Below are positions 35,401 through 46,516 of a stretch of DNA of 64,000 nucleotides, piece by piece. The stretch is from Clonostachys chloroleuca (taxonomy: Eukaryota > Ascomycota > Sordariomycetes > Hypocreales > Bionectriaceae), in the NCBI GenBank assembly GCA_037952775.1, contig JBANAY010000003.1, positions 31,248,001 to 31,312,000 on the forward strand. Reading direction: 5' to 3'. Under the pieces are notes generated by a model. The model was not told the DNA's origin. It did no database searches and saw nothing but the letters and a program-made list of their open reading frames with translations. Made by a program: the position numbers and the translations under genes. Numbering within the stretch: the stretch's first letter is position 1; each line of letters starts with the position of its first letter.

Positions 35401-37107
35401 CATGGATCGAAGACAAAGCTTGCCAGATGTTATTACCAACATATCTCCAATTCTGTTCCTCTTGGGAGCAATCTCCCTTCTGTCGGGGGTAAAGGTACCA
35501 CCGCGCTGTTCTCCCGCTCATCCTTGATTGTCGAGTCCGTCTTTGCAGGTGACAACGTACAGTGCCGGCAGATGCCCCGGTATCTTGACCAAGTCATCTG
35601 TAAGCGGCCTAGATGTGGCGAGGCCTTTGCCAGTTCCTGCATTAGTGGCCTCGCAGGTAGGGGGGTGGGCGGGAGGAGATGAGAAGACAATTGGCTCGTC
35701 ATGCTCGATTGATTCATCCTGTGCAGCCGCACGGATCCCTGGAGGCACACACAGTGTGTTATCGCTCTGCCGGAATAGGAACATACGATAAATCGGGGAG
35801 GTCTTTGGGCTCCTTCACATTATTTTTACATCCAGCCCATCTCGAAAATAGCATCTCTCAGAGCCTTGAGCAAAGAAGGATACGGCATATTCGGGCAGGG
35901 CTATTTGCTCATCTTGAGTGAAACGGCCAGCTAACATATATTATTCTGTTGATCATATTGATGCGGCGGGGAAAGGAAGGCGTGTTGGTAGCCGACCGCT
36001 CCAAAAAACTACAGTAGAAGGCTCTAACCTACGCTATTGTCGATCAACTTGCACATCATAATGTCGACCGTCTCGTTCACGATCTACCTACTGAAGGAGG
36101 CTGGAGCTCGGAGGTTTGGAAAAGAACTGTTTCGGTGAGGCGTGTACTACCAGCCAAGGAAAATATTGGCCTGGCAAGCAGGCTGCTCTGTTGGTGGTTA
36201 GTATTATCAAGACATGTCTATGTCTGAAACCTCGGCCAGTGCCGCCCAAAGACGGCTTGGTGGCATCACAATCGCACAAGGATACCCATTTACAGCACGC
36301 ACATCCCAAAGCGCGGAGCCCTAATATTTGGGAGGACAGGCGTGTTTCACTTCCTCCTCCCATAATATCCCAGGTCACTCCATCACCGGCCAAGCCAGCA
36401 TTCGGCCCTCCACGATGCATTGCCGGCTGGGCGGTGCTTAGACGGCGTCATTCGGCCATTGCGATCAACCAGCTCAGCCTCGTATCGTCCCCCTTCTAGA
36501 GGCTCTGGGGAGATTGGGGATGCGATCATACTCTCTTGACCGAATGTCTGGACGTGGGGCAACGGATCCAGGATCGACATGTCGTAGTCAGTCGCCGGCC
36601 TCTGGCTCACAGCAGCTTCCCTTGTGCCACTCGGGGCCTGGGTCCTGCAGGCCACTCACGTTTTCAAGATGGCAAGTCGTCGGCTGGCGGTCCACCCAGT
36701 GCGGCCGAGGAGGCAAAGATCCGCCTCTAGTGCTGGTGCTGGCCATGGGGCGCAATTTCATAAGGGGTGAGGTGGAGCTGGTGGAGGGGTCTGATGTCTG
36801 TGGACATGCCGAGGGGTCCAGCTTGGCCCCTGGTGCCGCGCACTCTCCATGTAAGTGCGTGTATGCAACGATAGACGACCCCGATCAAGATGGTATTAAA
36901 GCCACCGCCGTCCTCCAGCCATCATGTCTGCCTCTCTTGCCTCTGGTCTGCACAGACAAGTACTTTTCTTCTCTCTCCGAGCCATTTCCATCTCGTTTGA
37001 CTCGTTCTTTGACCTCGGTCGTCCATTCTTTGAAACCACCAAGTAACTTACACCAGCCTCACCCGCTCACTTATACCACACCCTTTATTTTCCCCTCAAC
37101 CGTCAAA
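32449..37107. other. large intergenic region
   Basis: These 4.6 kb show no supported gene. 33000-33350 is AT-rich. From about 36950 the + strand becomes C/T-rich and forms the promoter and leader of the GPI protein gene, with a TATTAAA near 36894. A B-box-like GGTTCGAGCC on the minus strand near 35108 does not fold into a tRNA. Confidence 0.5.
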
Positions 37108-38114
37108 ATGCGTTACGCTCTTACTGCTGTTGTCCTGGCCTCCGGTGCCATGGCTTCCATCGGCCACGGCCCTGACACCTCGACTGCTTACACCACCGAC
37201 GTCGTCACCGTCACTCACTGTGGTCCTACCGTCACGAACTGCCCGGCCAGTTCTACCCAGGTCATCACCAACACTGTTCCTCTGACCACCTCGACCTTCT
37301 ACACCAGCATTGTCCACACCATCACTGACTGCGGTCCTTCGGTCACCAACTGCCCTGCCCACAGCACCATCATCTCCACCGAGACTGTCCCTGTGTCGAC
37401 CACTGTCTGCCCCATTGGCAGCGGCTCCTCTGCTGTCCCCGGCCACTCCACCAAGACCTCTGAGAGCCCTAGCCAGCCTACCTCTTCTCACGTCGGCCCC
37501 AAGCCCAGCAGCAGTGCCGTCCCCAGCAGCGTCAAGCCCAGCAGCGCTGCTCCCTCCAGCGCCGCTCCTAGCAGTGCTAAGCCCAGCAGTGTTGTCCCAA
37601 CCAGCGCCAAGCCCAGCAGCACTCCCGCTGTCTCGAGCGTGCCCATCAGCCACACCTCTGAGAACAGCCCCCAGCCCGGCAGCAGCAAGCCCGCCGTCTC
37701 GAGCGTGCCCATCAGCCACACCTCCCAGAACAGCCCCAACAAGCCTTCCACCACCTCTCTGGCCGGCACCCCCAGCGTCTGCGTCCCCAGCGTTTCCACC
37801 ACTGCCATCACCAAGAGCTACACCACTGTTCTCACCACCGTCGAGTACGCTACCTTTGACGTTCCTTGCCCCATCTCCACCCCTGCCCAGGAACCCAGCG
37901 CTACCTTCAGCACTCCCCCCATCTCCAGCAACTCTCCCACCGGTGGCAACTCTACGTAAGTGATCCTCCAGACAAACCGCCTTATACTGGACCAAATACT
38001 AACAGCCCGAACAGCACCACCCAGCCTCCTATCCCCACTGCCGCCGCTGCTGGTCTTGCCGGCTCCTCTCTCTTCGCCGGAGCTGCTGCTCTGGCCGCTC
38101 TCGTCCTTGCTTAA
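37108..38114 (+). CDS. GPI-anchored Ser/Thr-rich cell wall protein
   Basis: Two exons, 37108-37955 and 38015-38114, with a GTAAGT...CAG intron and TACTAAC branch point; 315 aa. The start MRYALTAVVLASGAMA is a signal peptide. Two copies of a 37-residue module follow, with CGPTVTNCPA (Cys38, Cys45) and CGPSVTNCPA (Cys75, Cys82). Then come a long Ser/Pro/Thr/Lys region with KPSSA-type repeats and two copies of AVSSVPISHTS, a CVPS...DVPCP part, and a hydrophobic C-terminus (AAAAGLAGSSLFAGAAALAALVLA) fit for GPI attachment. The likely product is a heavily O-mannosylated wall or surface protein; its exact role is unknown. Codon use is strongly C-ended, suggesting high expression. Confidence 0.85.
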
Positions 38115-39303
38115 ATGATTGGATGAAAAAAGGGGACTTTAGGCTCCAAAGCCTCTGGATTACTGTTCATAGCACGACAAACTCTTTTGACGACCAATTT
38201 TGAGTGTTTCCTCACTCCCAGGAGGAGCAGGCCCTTTTGTATTTTGGAACAGGACGTGTATAAAGTGGAAAGCTTCGGTCTTTCCCCCATTGAATGACAC
38301 ACTGGCATATTTTTAGACTCACGGCAGCCTGGGGCATTTTTGTTTTGTTTTGTTGTGTTGTGGTGTAATCTTCTTAATGTAGCTGAAGGCGCAAATGATG
38401 GGCCACGGTAGACTCAGCCGGTAACCCTGGATGGGTATTACTGCAGTTTAGAAAATGAAAGAAAATCAAACACTGTCATTCCCACTGAATTTGATGTACT
38501 GTCTTGAATATGGTGTGATGAGACGGAGCGAACTAAGAGGACTCAGCCAAGTGGCTGTCAAACAGGGAATACAAAGTCGCCTCGACAGAATTATTGTGGC
38601 AGTTAGTCATACTATAATACTTTCTATTGAGTAATAATAATAGGTAGATTAAATTGCCTAATAGTTACTCAATAAGAAATTGTTATATTAATATTCACTA
38701 TTTCTATGAGTATTATGGCCTGTATTGAGAAGTTGGAGCAGGGAAGTATCTCGGAGCCCGGCGACGTGCCATTGAGAAGTTTTTTTCTTTCTTTTGCCTG
38801 CCATGGTTGGAGTTAAGAGAAAGCTGGCTAGGACTTTATTGTGTTGCGGTTCGATGACTTCGACTGGTAGACAGACACATTGACACTGCCTTCGCAGACA
38901 GCTAGAGGAATAATGAGAGAAAGAATGAAGATGTAGCGAATTTATTTAGTAAACTTCAAACTTAGGCTGCCGTGGTAGTCCAAGTAGCTAATTCCTAAAC
39001 ACCTTTCCAGTCACTGTTATTCTGATGCCCACTTGCCAGTAGACCTGTACGGGGCAGAAAATCATGGTGTTGAACTTTGCGCCATCGAATTTGATGATGA
39101 ACCAGGGCGATTGGGGAGAAGTTTCGGTGGGCAAGGGATAAGTCTGAACTGAAGGATGGAGACTTTCGCTTGGAGGATTGGCAGAGGCATAATTTGGGGA
39201 GGCAGGTCGATATCTAGGTAATGTAGCTAAGCTTTGAATCGACTCGCATCCGACCTACGGATCCTTCCAACATTAGGTATGACCAGACATGATGGATCTG
39301 TTG
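38115..39303. other. AT-rich intergenic region with an interspersed repeat
   Basis: No gene is supported. The first about 230 nt are the 3' region of the GPI gene. The middle contains repeat copy 1 (38573-38728, listed separately). The rest shows nothing recognisable. Confidence 0.5.
38573..38728 (+). repeat. short interspersed repeat, copy 1
   Basis: It begins AAAGTCGCCTCGACAG and ends near GGCCTGTATTG. The same ends occur in reverse orientation at 46087-46226, and the beginning also at 47690-47799. The interior is very AT-rich and contains inverted arms ATTGAGTAA (38626-38634) and TTACTCAAT (38665-38673). No coding capacity. It looks like a MITE or other small non-autonomous element, family unknown. 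Confidence 0.6.
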
Positions 39304-40387
39304 TTACCGCTGTCCCCCAACTTGTACAAATACCATGAGAACCGCAGCATATCTGCCGAAACATATTGTCAGTAGTGGTCTGACATCGGAATTGGGATGG
39401 GACAAAACTCACGCGGCTGTGGCGCCCAGAGCCTCGAAAGGTTTTGTGTACATCGCAAGAGACAGAATGAGTAGGAACACAAAAACGTATATAGTAATGA
39501 CAGCAAGCTTGTATCGAATTCCATTTAGAGCTTCGAGGATCCATATGGGTGTGATGAGCATCACAACACCAATTACGAGAAGGACAGCGGACGTGAAACG
39601 GTCCATCCGCTCGTCGGAGTAGTAGGATATCTGCTTCGCATCATATTCTGGCGCCTTGACATCCATTTTCCTCCACATCGCCAACGTGCGTAGCGTATGT
39701 GACTTGTCAAGTAGGCGTCGTAGTGGTGTTTTGTTCCTTGGGATTGGGCAGATAAGATCATCATAGTCAAGATAATTTCGCTCTTCTTTCGCAATAGCCG
39801 CATCGCCGTGATTATAATGCCAGTTTATGAGACTTTGTATATCTCGTTTTGGAGCAGGGTCGAATTGGTGCAATTTCGCTTGCTGAAGGACGAACTCATC
39901 TGTCAAGTTGTTAGGCTAACATAGTGAGGTGTTCTTTTCCGAGTCTCGTACTATATTTTGACAACTTCTGCGTGATATCCCAAACGATAGCCTTGCGATC
40001 TTCCTTTTGGTCGCTCCTAAGAGTACTATTATTTACGTCGTCATGGCTCTTCTTGCTATACTTCTCATCCAGAGCCGTAAGCTTCTCCTCCAAGTATGAA
40101 ACATCATCCTGAAGAGCCAGGGCTATTCTGACGTTTAGAGTACTGAAGCGCCTTAGAATGAAGAAGTCGCTATCAGAAGCAATGAATTTCGAGTAGCCAT
40201 CATACCCGACGTACTTCCAAGGTTTCTGCAGGATCTCCGTTTCGGTGGGCTGCGGTTCATGGTCATTGGACTTGGGTATGGGTAGGCTGAAGGCATTCAG
40301 GCTGTGCGGGGTTTCCATCGAGCCTGTCGTCCTCCCAGAGGGATGGGGGGACATTTCCAAGTCGGCATCAGCCACTGGAGAAGACAT
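39304..40387 (-). CDS. DUF6594 family membrane protein
   Basis: Three exons on the minus strand, 40387-39952, 39899-39413 and 39352-39304; 323 aa. The introns are 52 nt (GTACGA...CAG) and 60 nt (GTGAGT...CAG). The first join gives KYNEFVLQQAKLHQF and the second gives ATAAYAAVLMVFV, both typical of this fungal family. The N-terminal 60 residues are polar; a helical domain follows (SDFFILRRFSTLNVRIALALQDDVSYLEEKL). The C-terminus has three hydrophobic helices (AVLLVIGVVMLITPIWIL, LAVITIYVFVFLLILSLAMY, AAYAAVLMVFVQ). DUF6594 proteins are expanded in plant-associated ascomycetes; their function is not known to me. The gene is intact and sits at the start of an AT-rich accessory stretch. Confidence 0.82.
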
Positions 40388-42249
40388 TTCCTAAAGATAG
40401 ATTGCTCTTGATAAAATGAAAAGGGCAAAGTGCAAAATACTGGTGGGAGCTATCGCCTCGAATGTCTGTTGGCGTCTCCTTCGATTTTGTGGCGCTCAGT
40501 GATACTGCGCCTTGGTTGAAGTAAAGGTTGCTTCGCATGGTTCGCGCGGGAGAAATGGGAAGCCTACATATGCACAGCCGCATTGAATGAATCTGCCTTG
40601 GGCAGCGATTTGCTGACCAAGCGGGGAGCTGAACCAACACCCCCTTCTTAAATTCATCACTCGCGAAATCGTCTCGTAACGTCTTATCTCCCCATCTTTC
40701 TCTCCTCATTTCATTTTCACTGGGCTCAAGACTGCTCCTTGAAATAGTTGCCGAACAAATAAATTCCCAAACCCGGCGCTGTCTTGTGTGAGGGCATTGC
40801 TTCGACCAAACTTGCACTTCCCTCGTCCAAGAAGCCAAGTATTGGCAGATACGGGCACATTGCACGTTGAAACCACGAAATCCGATCCACCTATAACCGG
40901 CGAAGTGGAACTCGAGGAGATATGGACGACCCTAGGAAGGGCCTCGACTGGGATGAGTCAGGGGATGTCGAGAAGCGAACGATTGTAGTAAAGCCCTTCG
41001 CACCACCAAATCGCACCCCCACCACTATATGAGGCATCTTCGCTAGATGGTACATCAACTTCAAATTCATCGGCCAGTCATAAAGTTACATGGAATTCAA
41101 ATCCATAACGTCCGCCAGCTCAGCCAGCTCAAACTACGAACGATGCCCATGCGGTTCACATTGCCCCTGCGGTTAGATCAACCCCCATGAAGCTGTTCAT
41201 GCCTGAGGATAACTACTAGATAGAGGAATGCAATAGATCAGGGTGTGGCCAAAAGGAGATTGCCTCATTCAGCATATGGTGAAAACGGTTAGACATTACA
41301 TCTGAACGGCTGTGATCGATACTTGGAATAAGGCCTAGGTGCACATGGAAGGTTGCTCTTTCTATATCATTAGACTGTTCATGTTCTGAATGCAAGTATT
41401 CTTAGTTCTTCGATTGCGCAGATGATATTTCTGATATGCTTCCACAGATTGCGGTGTGGAGTCCACAACCATCCAATGGTTATTGAAATGCTACTTAAAA
41501 GGCGCTTTGCTCTGATGCAACAGTGTCATAGGTTTCTTGAGCTGCGTCGTTGTGCTTGGTATTACTTGAGAGCATATTCAGAGTAAACCTGCTCTGTCTG
41601 GCATTGGTTATTTGCCAATATAATCACGTCGCTTGAAGATCTGTTGGCTAAGCGCACAAGCGCCTTATGGTGAAAGGCCGACTCTGGTGGTCATATTGAG
41701 GCCCATCTTCGGTAGCAACCCATAATGATGGCGTGGAGGCTCTATTCTAGGTGGTTAACCGACTGAAGCCCAACGATGATTCGAATTTCGAAGCTTCAGT
41801 TACCTAGGTATGAGCAGGCCACGGGACGTATAACTCCCTCCTTGTGTCCTGAAACGCTGGACATGACCGGAAGCAGTTCGATCACCAACACGTGGCATGC
41901 TTCTGTTGTCGATTTTTAGTCCCCGAGACCGCGACCTTGCAATCTCCTACGTTGCACTGGCAAAGGTTCATTTATTCGTCCTCACCAAGTATGGTGTTAT
42001 CCCGTGGTCGGGGGTTTAGAACGACTTACGGATTTAGGAGCGCATGTGCCGCTTTTCTTTTTTTCCACCCATCTTTGTTTGTCCCTGCGGTCGTTTAGAC
42101 CGCTCTTTTTCCACGAGAAATCGGTACAAGCGCCAGTTCGACGGTCACACTTCTATAGCAAGGCATTCTTTTAGTAAAAATCTATATACGCTTCCGTAGA
42201 TTGTGGTTTGAAGTCCAGAAGCACACAGCGGTTATTGAAACAAACTTAC
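40388..42249. other. intergenic, partly degenerate DNA
   Basis: No intact gene seen. The minus-strand frame at 40865-40368 overlaps the leader of the DUF6594 gene and lacks any domain. A segment at about 41430-41495 resembles 42180-42240 (see repeat entry). Confidence 0.4.
41430..41495 (+). repeat. diverged direct repeat, copy A of a pair (copy B about 42181-42241)
   Basis: Both copies contain CTTCC-x-AGATTG-x-GGT-x-TG-x-AGTCCA followed by GGTTATTGAAA, with most differences being C/T or A/G. On the minus strand copy A reads FNNHWMVVDSTPQSVEAYQ and copy B FNNRCVLLDFKPQSTEAY, so the pair could be remnants of a duplicated coding exon. Copy B directly follows the possible secreted-protein exon at 42250-42375. 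Confidence 0.45.
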
Positions 42250-42375
42250 ACCCTGCCTACGGAGACTGACGTTGGGATCAATCCCGAAAGGCAAATTGCG
42301 CCTCCTCTCTTCGTCCTTTCTCGAGGCAACGCTGCTAATCAAGCCAAAGACAATCAGGGCAAACTGGGGCTTCAT
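42250..42375 (-). CDS. possible first exon of a small secreted protein
   Basis: On the minus strand ATG 42375, in the good context CAACCGCA, opens a frame of 42 codons: a signal peptide MKPQFALIVFGLISSVAS followed by a basic/acidic stretch RKDEERRRNLPFGIDPNV and a GTAAGT donor at 42249. Downstream exons are not resolved; a coding-like piece (FNNRCVLLDFKPQSTEAY) follows within 10 nt in another frame. It may be a small secreted, effector-like gene or the surviving 5' part of one. Confidence 0.35.
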
Positions 42376-43042
42376 TGCGGTTGATGCTTGGATTTGAATG
42401 ACGAGAAATGTATTCGTCGGCGAATTTGCTACTCAGTACCGCTGGTCACGTTTGATATGAGAAGAGTTTCATTACTAGCTTTGGATGAGTCAAAATAGTC
42501 AGACTTCTTATACTTATTGTTGATCTGTTTGGCCCAAAATAAACCCAAAGTTAAAATTAGCTCTTCTCCTCAAGAGACCCTCATCTTAACGATATTATTG
42601 GTATCTTGATGCAGTTGGTCGTCTGAATTTACTCGGCGAAAGGTCACCCCTACTGCAAGGTGCATGATATGCAGTTGGTTCAGTGTTGCATCAAAAAGGC
42701 CGAGCTTGGCTAGCCTGTTGGGGCTTCATGCAATATTACTTTCCTAACAAATATCCGGCTTACTTACCAACAGGGGCTGAGCCGCTGGAAATGGCCGTCG
42801 AAGGAACCGAAGTTGCACGTTGCCCCCTGTAAGCCTGCGAGGTACCACGCATACAACCAACGTGTGGTGTCAACAAGCTTGCGACCAACATGTGGGCATC
42901 GATTCTTGATTTAGAGGCGGAACGTTGATGCTGACTGCGACTGCAGGGACGGTTGTATGCATATGCGGGACAAAGTGGCTGAGTCCCAAACCCCTCCTCT
43001 CTGTATGCATAAAGGCAGATTCGATCCACTCTGTGTGAGCAG
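42376..43042. other. intergenic region, possibly hiding the first exon of the DUF3632-like gene
   Basis: The minus-strand promoter of the exon at 42375 would lie here. A + strand first exon for the following gene is expected but could not be fixed; one weak option starts at the ATG near 42889. Confidence 0.35.
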
Positions 43043-43967
43043 ATGAGCTACCCGAAAGGATCCGAAAATGGGCAGAGAATGGAAGTGAGGGCATAGTTAC
43101 CCTCATAGACTTCGATGCTGTCACTCGCAGCTACCTTCACACGCAGTATCTTTTGATTCCTGAAGAACTCAGGCTCCACCAGATCTGGTATGAAGTGATT
43201 CAAGTCTTCAAGCATAGACAGGAAGATCAAGAGAGGCTGGTGATAAAGCTCGTGGCTTTGAGAGAGACAGGATACTTGCCTCTCTCGCCCCTTGTGGATG
43301 ACAGTCCTCGAAACGACTCCTTTTCCGATGGGCGAAGGCTCTGGTCTGAGTTGCCAATCTTCAGTCCGGACCTGATTGAGGAATACACCACGCACTACTG
43401 GGACAAGACCCATTACAACGACTCCCAGCGTGGTAATATGGCTGCAGCTATTGGCCTCCTCTTATCCGTTGGCATCTACGACGGCCCGGCTGTTGTTGCC
43501 CTCTCGCTGCTCCGTGAAGTCCTTGAGGCCGATCGACCGCTGCTTCCAACGAGTGCTGATGCACATGGCCAGCAAGAGGTCCCAATATCTGTCGAACAGG
43601 GGATTATATATATAGAAAATCTTGCATTTTGTGCGGAGAAGGCTTGATTCGCCTAGCGAGCAATAGGTGCGGCGCTGCTACCTCAGTGCCGCACCTGAAC
43701 TATGCTCATTTCCCGGACCTGTCGGCTCCTGGAGAGCTCGCCGTCAGGTCTGGCCTTGTTCCGTCTGACTTGCGCGGGTACAGCCCTGGGCGTTGGGCGT
43801 TTTGGAGAAAACGCCTCGAGGAGCTGGAGGACTTTGAGGGGCCGACTCTTGCAGAAAGCGACAGGGCCGATAATGGGGGATCTTGGGCAACACTCTCTGA
43901 TCATGCAGGATTTATTCTCACTGCCATGAGTACCGCGGAGAAGAGCACCCGGATGCTAGAGGGTTGA
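43043..43967 (+). pseudogene. DUF3632-like protein, interrupted by a frameshift
   Basis: The + strand frame from about 43043 (after an AG acceptor) reads WAENGSEGIVTLIDFDAV, LHQIWYEVIQVFKHRQEDQE and NMAAAIGLLLSVGIYDGPAV...LREVLEADRPL, then meets TGA at 43642. The continuing frame LIRLASNRC...GELAVRSGLVPSDLRGYSPGRWAFWRKRLEEL runs to TGA 43965-43967. The order of these blocks is what I recall of fungal DUF3632 proteins, where the GYS..RW.FW.KRL block is C-terminal. No intron with normal signals restores the frame, and the protein reads continuously across the shift (FCAEKA to LIRLAS), so a one-base change near 43640 is likely. The first exon with the ATG is not located. Either a recent pseudogene or a base error. 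Confidence 0.5.
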
Positions 43968-44439
43968 TGTAAGTCGCTCGGATCAGGTTGAGATGCAATT
44001 GATTGGCTGTAGTGAGCAGAATCTATGATGTATTTCAAACTTCCCCATTATCTGGCTATTCAATCAGGATTTCAAGTAACAAACGTTGAAATTGGCTTGT
44101 GGAAACATGCGCTCGAGCTATCCCAATTGTCTGAATGTACTCACTACACTCACATAGGCGTGTGGCTCGCCCTCTCATCGACTTTCTTACCCAAATAATT
44201 AGTTACAGTCTGCATGCAGATATAAAAATTATAACCTCAACGATACCCATATTAGTGTTGACTCAAATAAGATCACACCACAAATAAGAGCGACCACGCG
44301 GAAGAGCGTGAAACCCCAGATCTATTGAGGCATGTCACATCGTTCTTGCTTTGCGAAGCCCGCACGCCAGGGAAAAGCGGCAGTTATCCTAGAATCTCAG
44401 TCTCTTCATGAAGGTCGCCAGTATCAAGCTAACCATCCT
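43968..44439. other. AT-rich intergenic spacer
   Basis: Nothing recognisable; it probably holds the 3' ends of the flanking converging loci. Confidence 0.45.
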
Positions 44440-45258
44440 TCACACCCCACCAGGCGAGTTCCTGTTTCTTATATCCTCGCCTGGTAGCTCCTGCGCCGGA
44501 GTTTCGTTGGCGGGTTTCTCAGCTGTCGGGGCATGGAGAGCCCACGAGCCTTCCATCTCATGGATTTCTCCTCCGGTTGTTTCAGAGAGCGGTTTTGGAA
44601 TGCAGTCGGAGTGGAGTTGGGCCTTTTCAAACGGTTCCGGGTCGGCATCGGCGTCGCCCAAATTATTCTTCTTCCGAGTTCGGCGTCGACGCCAGAGGAG
44701 TAGCCCGGCGATTATAACAATGGCTAGGCCGGCGAGACTCCCGGCGATGGGGCCGGCGAGGTGAGCTTCAAAAAAGCAGATCAGTTAGTAAAGCGCTGGG
44801 TACTCGTGTATATGTGTCATGTGTGGGCGAGGGACATACTCTTGGAGCTGTCTAGCCCATTAGTGCTTGGTGTCGGCGAGGCTGTACCATCTGGGTTGAG
44901 GATCGTGGTGATGTATATGGTGATGACGTGGGCCGGACTGCTTGTTGTAGCGGTGGTCGGATTAGCCCCGCTGCAATCAGTCAAGAACTGGCCGAATTCG
45001 GGCATGACAATATCCTGCGGAGTCGTCTGCGATTCGCCAATGTTGTCGGCGATGCATCGCACGCAAGCATTGTATCCCTCCATGAACCCTCCATTCGGGT
45101 CGCATAGCTCATCGGCCTTTCCAATTGATGAAGCAAGGATATAGGCATTATCTGTGGAATTGAAATGTAAAAACCAGTTAATGCGTGTTTAGAGGAAGAG
45201 GCAAGGTTCACGAACTGCATTTTGAATAGCAGACTGCGGGAGCTGTCTCCAAGCCCAT
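44440..45258 (-). CDS. single-pass membrane protein with extracellular Cys module
   Basis: Minus-strand exons 45258-45216, 45151-44840 and 44765-44440, 226 aa. The first intron (GTTCGT...ACAG, 64 nt) joins VCYSKC to NNAYILASSIGKADELC; the second (GTATGT...GAAG, 74 nt) has a CTAAC branch point. The ectodomain has six Cys (CYSKC, DELC, NACVRC, LTDC) and a Thr/Ser/Pro-rich stalk. One transmembrane helix follows (GSLAGLAIVIIAGLLLW) with a basic stop RRRRTRKK, then an acidic cytoplasmic tail. This layout is common in fungal surface proteins of unknown role. The odd point is the start: the chosen ATG (MGLETAPAVCYSKC) lacks a signal peptide, while a good hydrophobic signal-like sequence (VSSLLLVLIYVTPWAW) lies just upstream in another frame, so the 5' end may carry frameshifts. 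Confidence 0.6.
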
Positions 45259-45807
45259 GGTGTGACGTAAATGAGGACCAAAAGTAATGATGAAACCTCA
45301 GCATGCTGCAGCTAAGCTAAAAGAGGGGGACATTGCATTTTTATACACTCAGCTGGCCATTTATGTGTAACCCAAGCACTTGAAGCTTGGTAGGACAACT
45401 TGAAGTTTCATTGGTTTATGTAAGAGACACGGAGTATGTGGTATTTCTCCCAAAGCAGAGGCCCCAAACTTGAACTTGCGTGCCCGCCGATCAATACCAT
45501 TAACGGGCAGCATTGGGAATCAATCCGTTCAGGATGGAAGGCGGAGGCTATCTCTAAAAAGATTGGATGCCACCTGCTTACAACAGTCTCAAGCTACTCC
45601 AGAAAGGCTGTCTCCAGAGCCATGACCTTGATCGAACTGGTACAAAGTGTCCACTACGCAATCGAAATGGCTGCATTTCCTTCCCTGCTGTCCTTTTGCC
45701 GGCCAATTGTACAGGCGCCCTGGAGACACCAAAGCTTTGCCATCAAAAAGACCTCCTAGTTAGTCTCGGTTCGGATGAAAGCCATGGCAGAGAACACGGG
45801 CCCAAAA

Positions 45808-45912
45808 ACACACCGGGCCAAATATATTACAACGATTGCTTCATCATTGCTTTTCGGAGCACATATTCCATGGAAATAGCGTAACTATCCTGGAATCTTG
45901 GGTAGTTTCTTC
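45808..45912 (+). repeat. diverged direct repeat, left copy (right copy about 47858-47964)
   Basis: Both copies share ATTGCTTCATCATTGCT, then CGGAGCACATA, then similar text up to GAATCTT and TTTCKYTCG-like ends, roughly 70 percent alike by eye. They are in the same orientation and lie outside the interspersed repeat copies 2 and 3, so they bracket the Cys-rich pseudogene. Confidence 0.5.
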
Positions 45913-46086
45913 GAGGCCATCGCTCCTTCCACTTCCTTCGACGCCCAGGCGGGCTCCTTCCTCGCTGACAGGTACTGTTGACCCACTTTTGCCTAGCATG
46001 CCAATGGGTCAAAGTAAACTATGGTCCGTGCACCAACAAGGTCAGGCAAGTGGGCAGAACAACAGGGACTGTTTAATCCCAGCTTT

Positions 46087-46226
46087 CCAATACAGGCCAC
46101 AATATTGACAGACAAGAGTCTATAATAATATTCTCTTGAGTTATTTTTAGATAGTTATGTATTATTACACGATAGGAAGCATTATTTTCGGACTGACTGC
46201 CATAATAAATCTGTCGAGGTGACTTT
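46087..46226 (-). repeat. short interspersed repeat, copy 2
   Basis: Reverse-oriented relative to copy 1. Read on the minus strand it begins AAAGTCACCTCGACAG and ends GTGGCCTGTATTGG, matching both ends of copy 1, with an AT-rich interior of similar length. Confidence 0.6.
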
Positions 46227-46516
46227 GCAGACCCTCTTTTCTCTGACTGCAGCTTGCCATTGTTCAGTCGTGCACGGACCATGCGATGCTGAGGCTCTGT
46301 TCACTCTGTTCTGCCTTCGTTCCTTCCATGATTTTGCTCCGAGTGACTGCCTGCTAAAAGGGAAATATAAGCTCTCCTCTTCCATACTAGCTTTTGTACC
46401 CGTTTCTTCTTTTCATCCCCATGCACCTTATAAATCTGCCTTGCATCATCTCCGTAGGTGCACACTCTTGTGCACCGGTGTTTCACAGTCCCATCTTCCT
46501 TCAATACACTCTTCTT

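Noticed and set aside
37096..37995. Minus-strand Gly/Ala/Val-rich frame opposite the GPI protein gene
   Set aside because: Antisense image of Ser/Thr/Pro codons ending in C.
40368..40865. Minus-strand frame upstream of the DUF6594 gene
   Set aside because: Not joined to the gene by any splice signal and lacks a domain; probably leader and promoter DNA.
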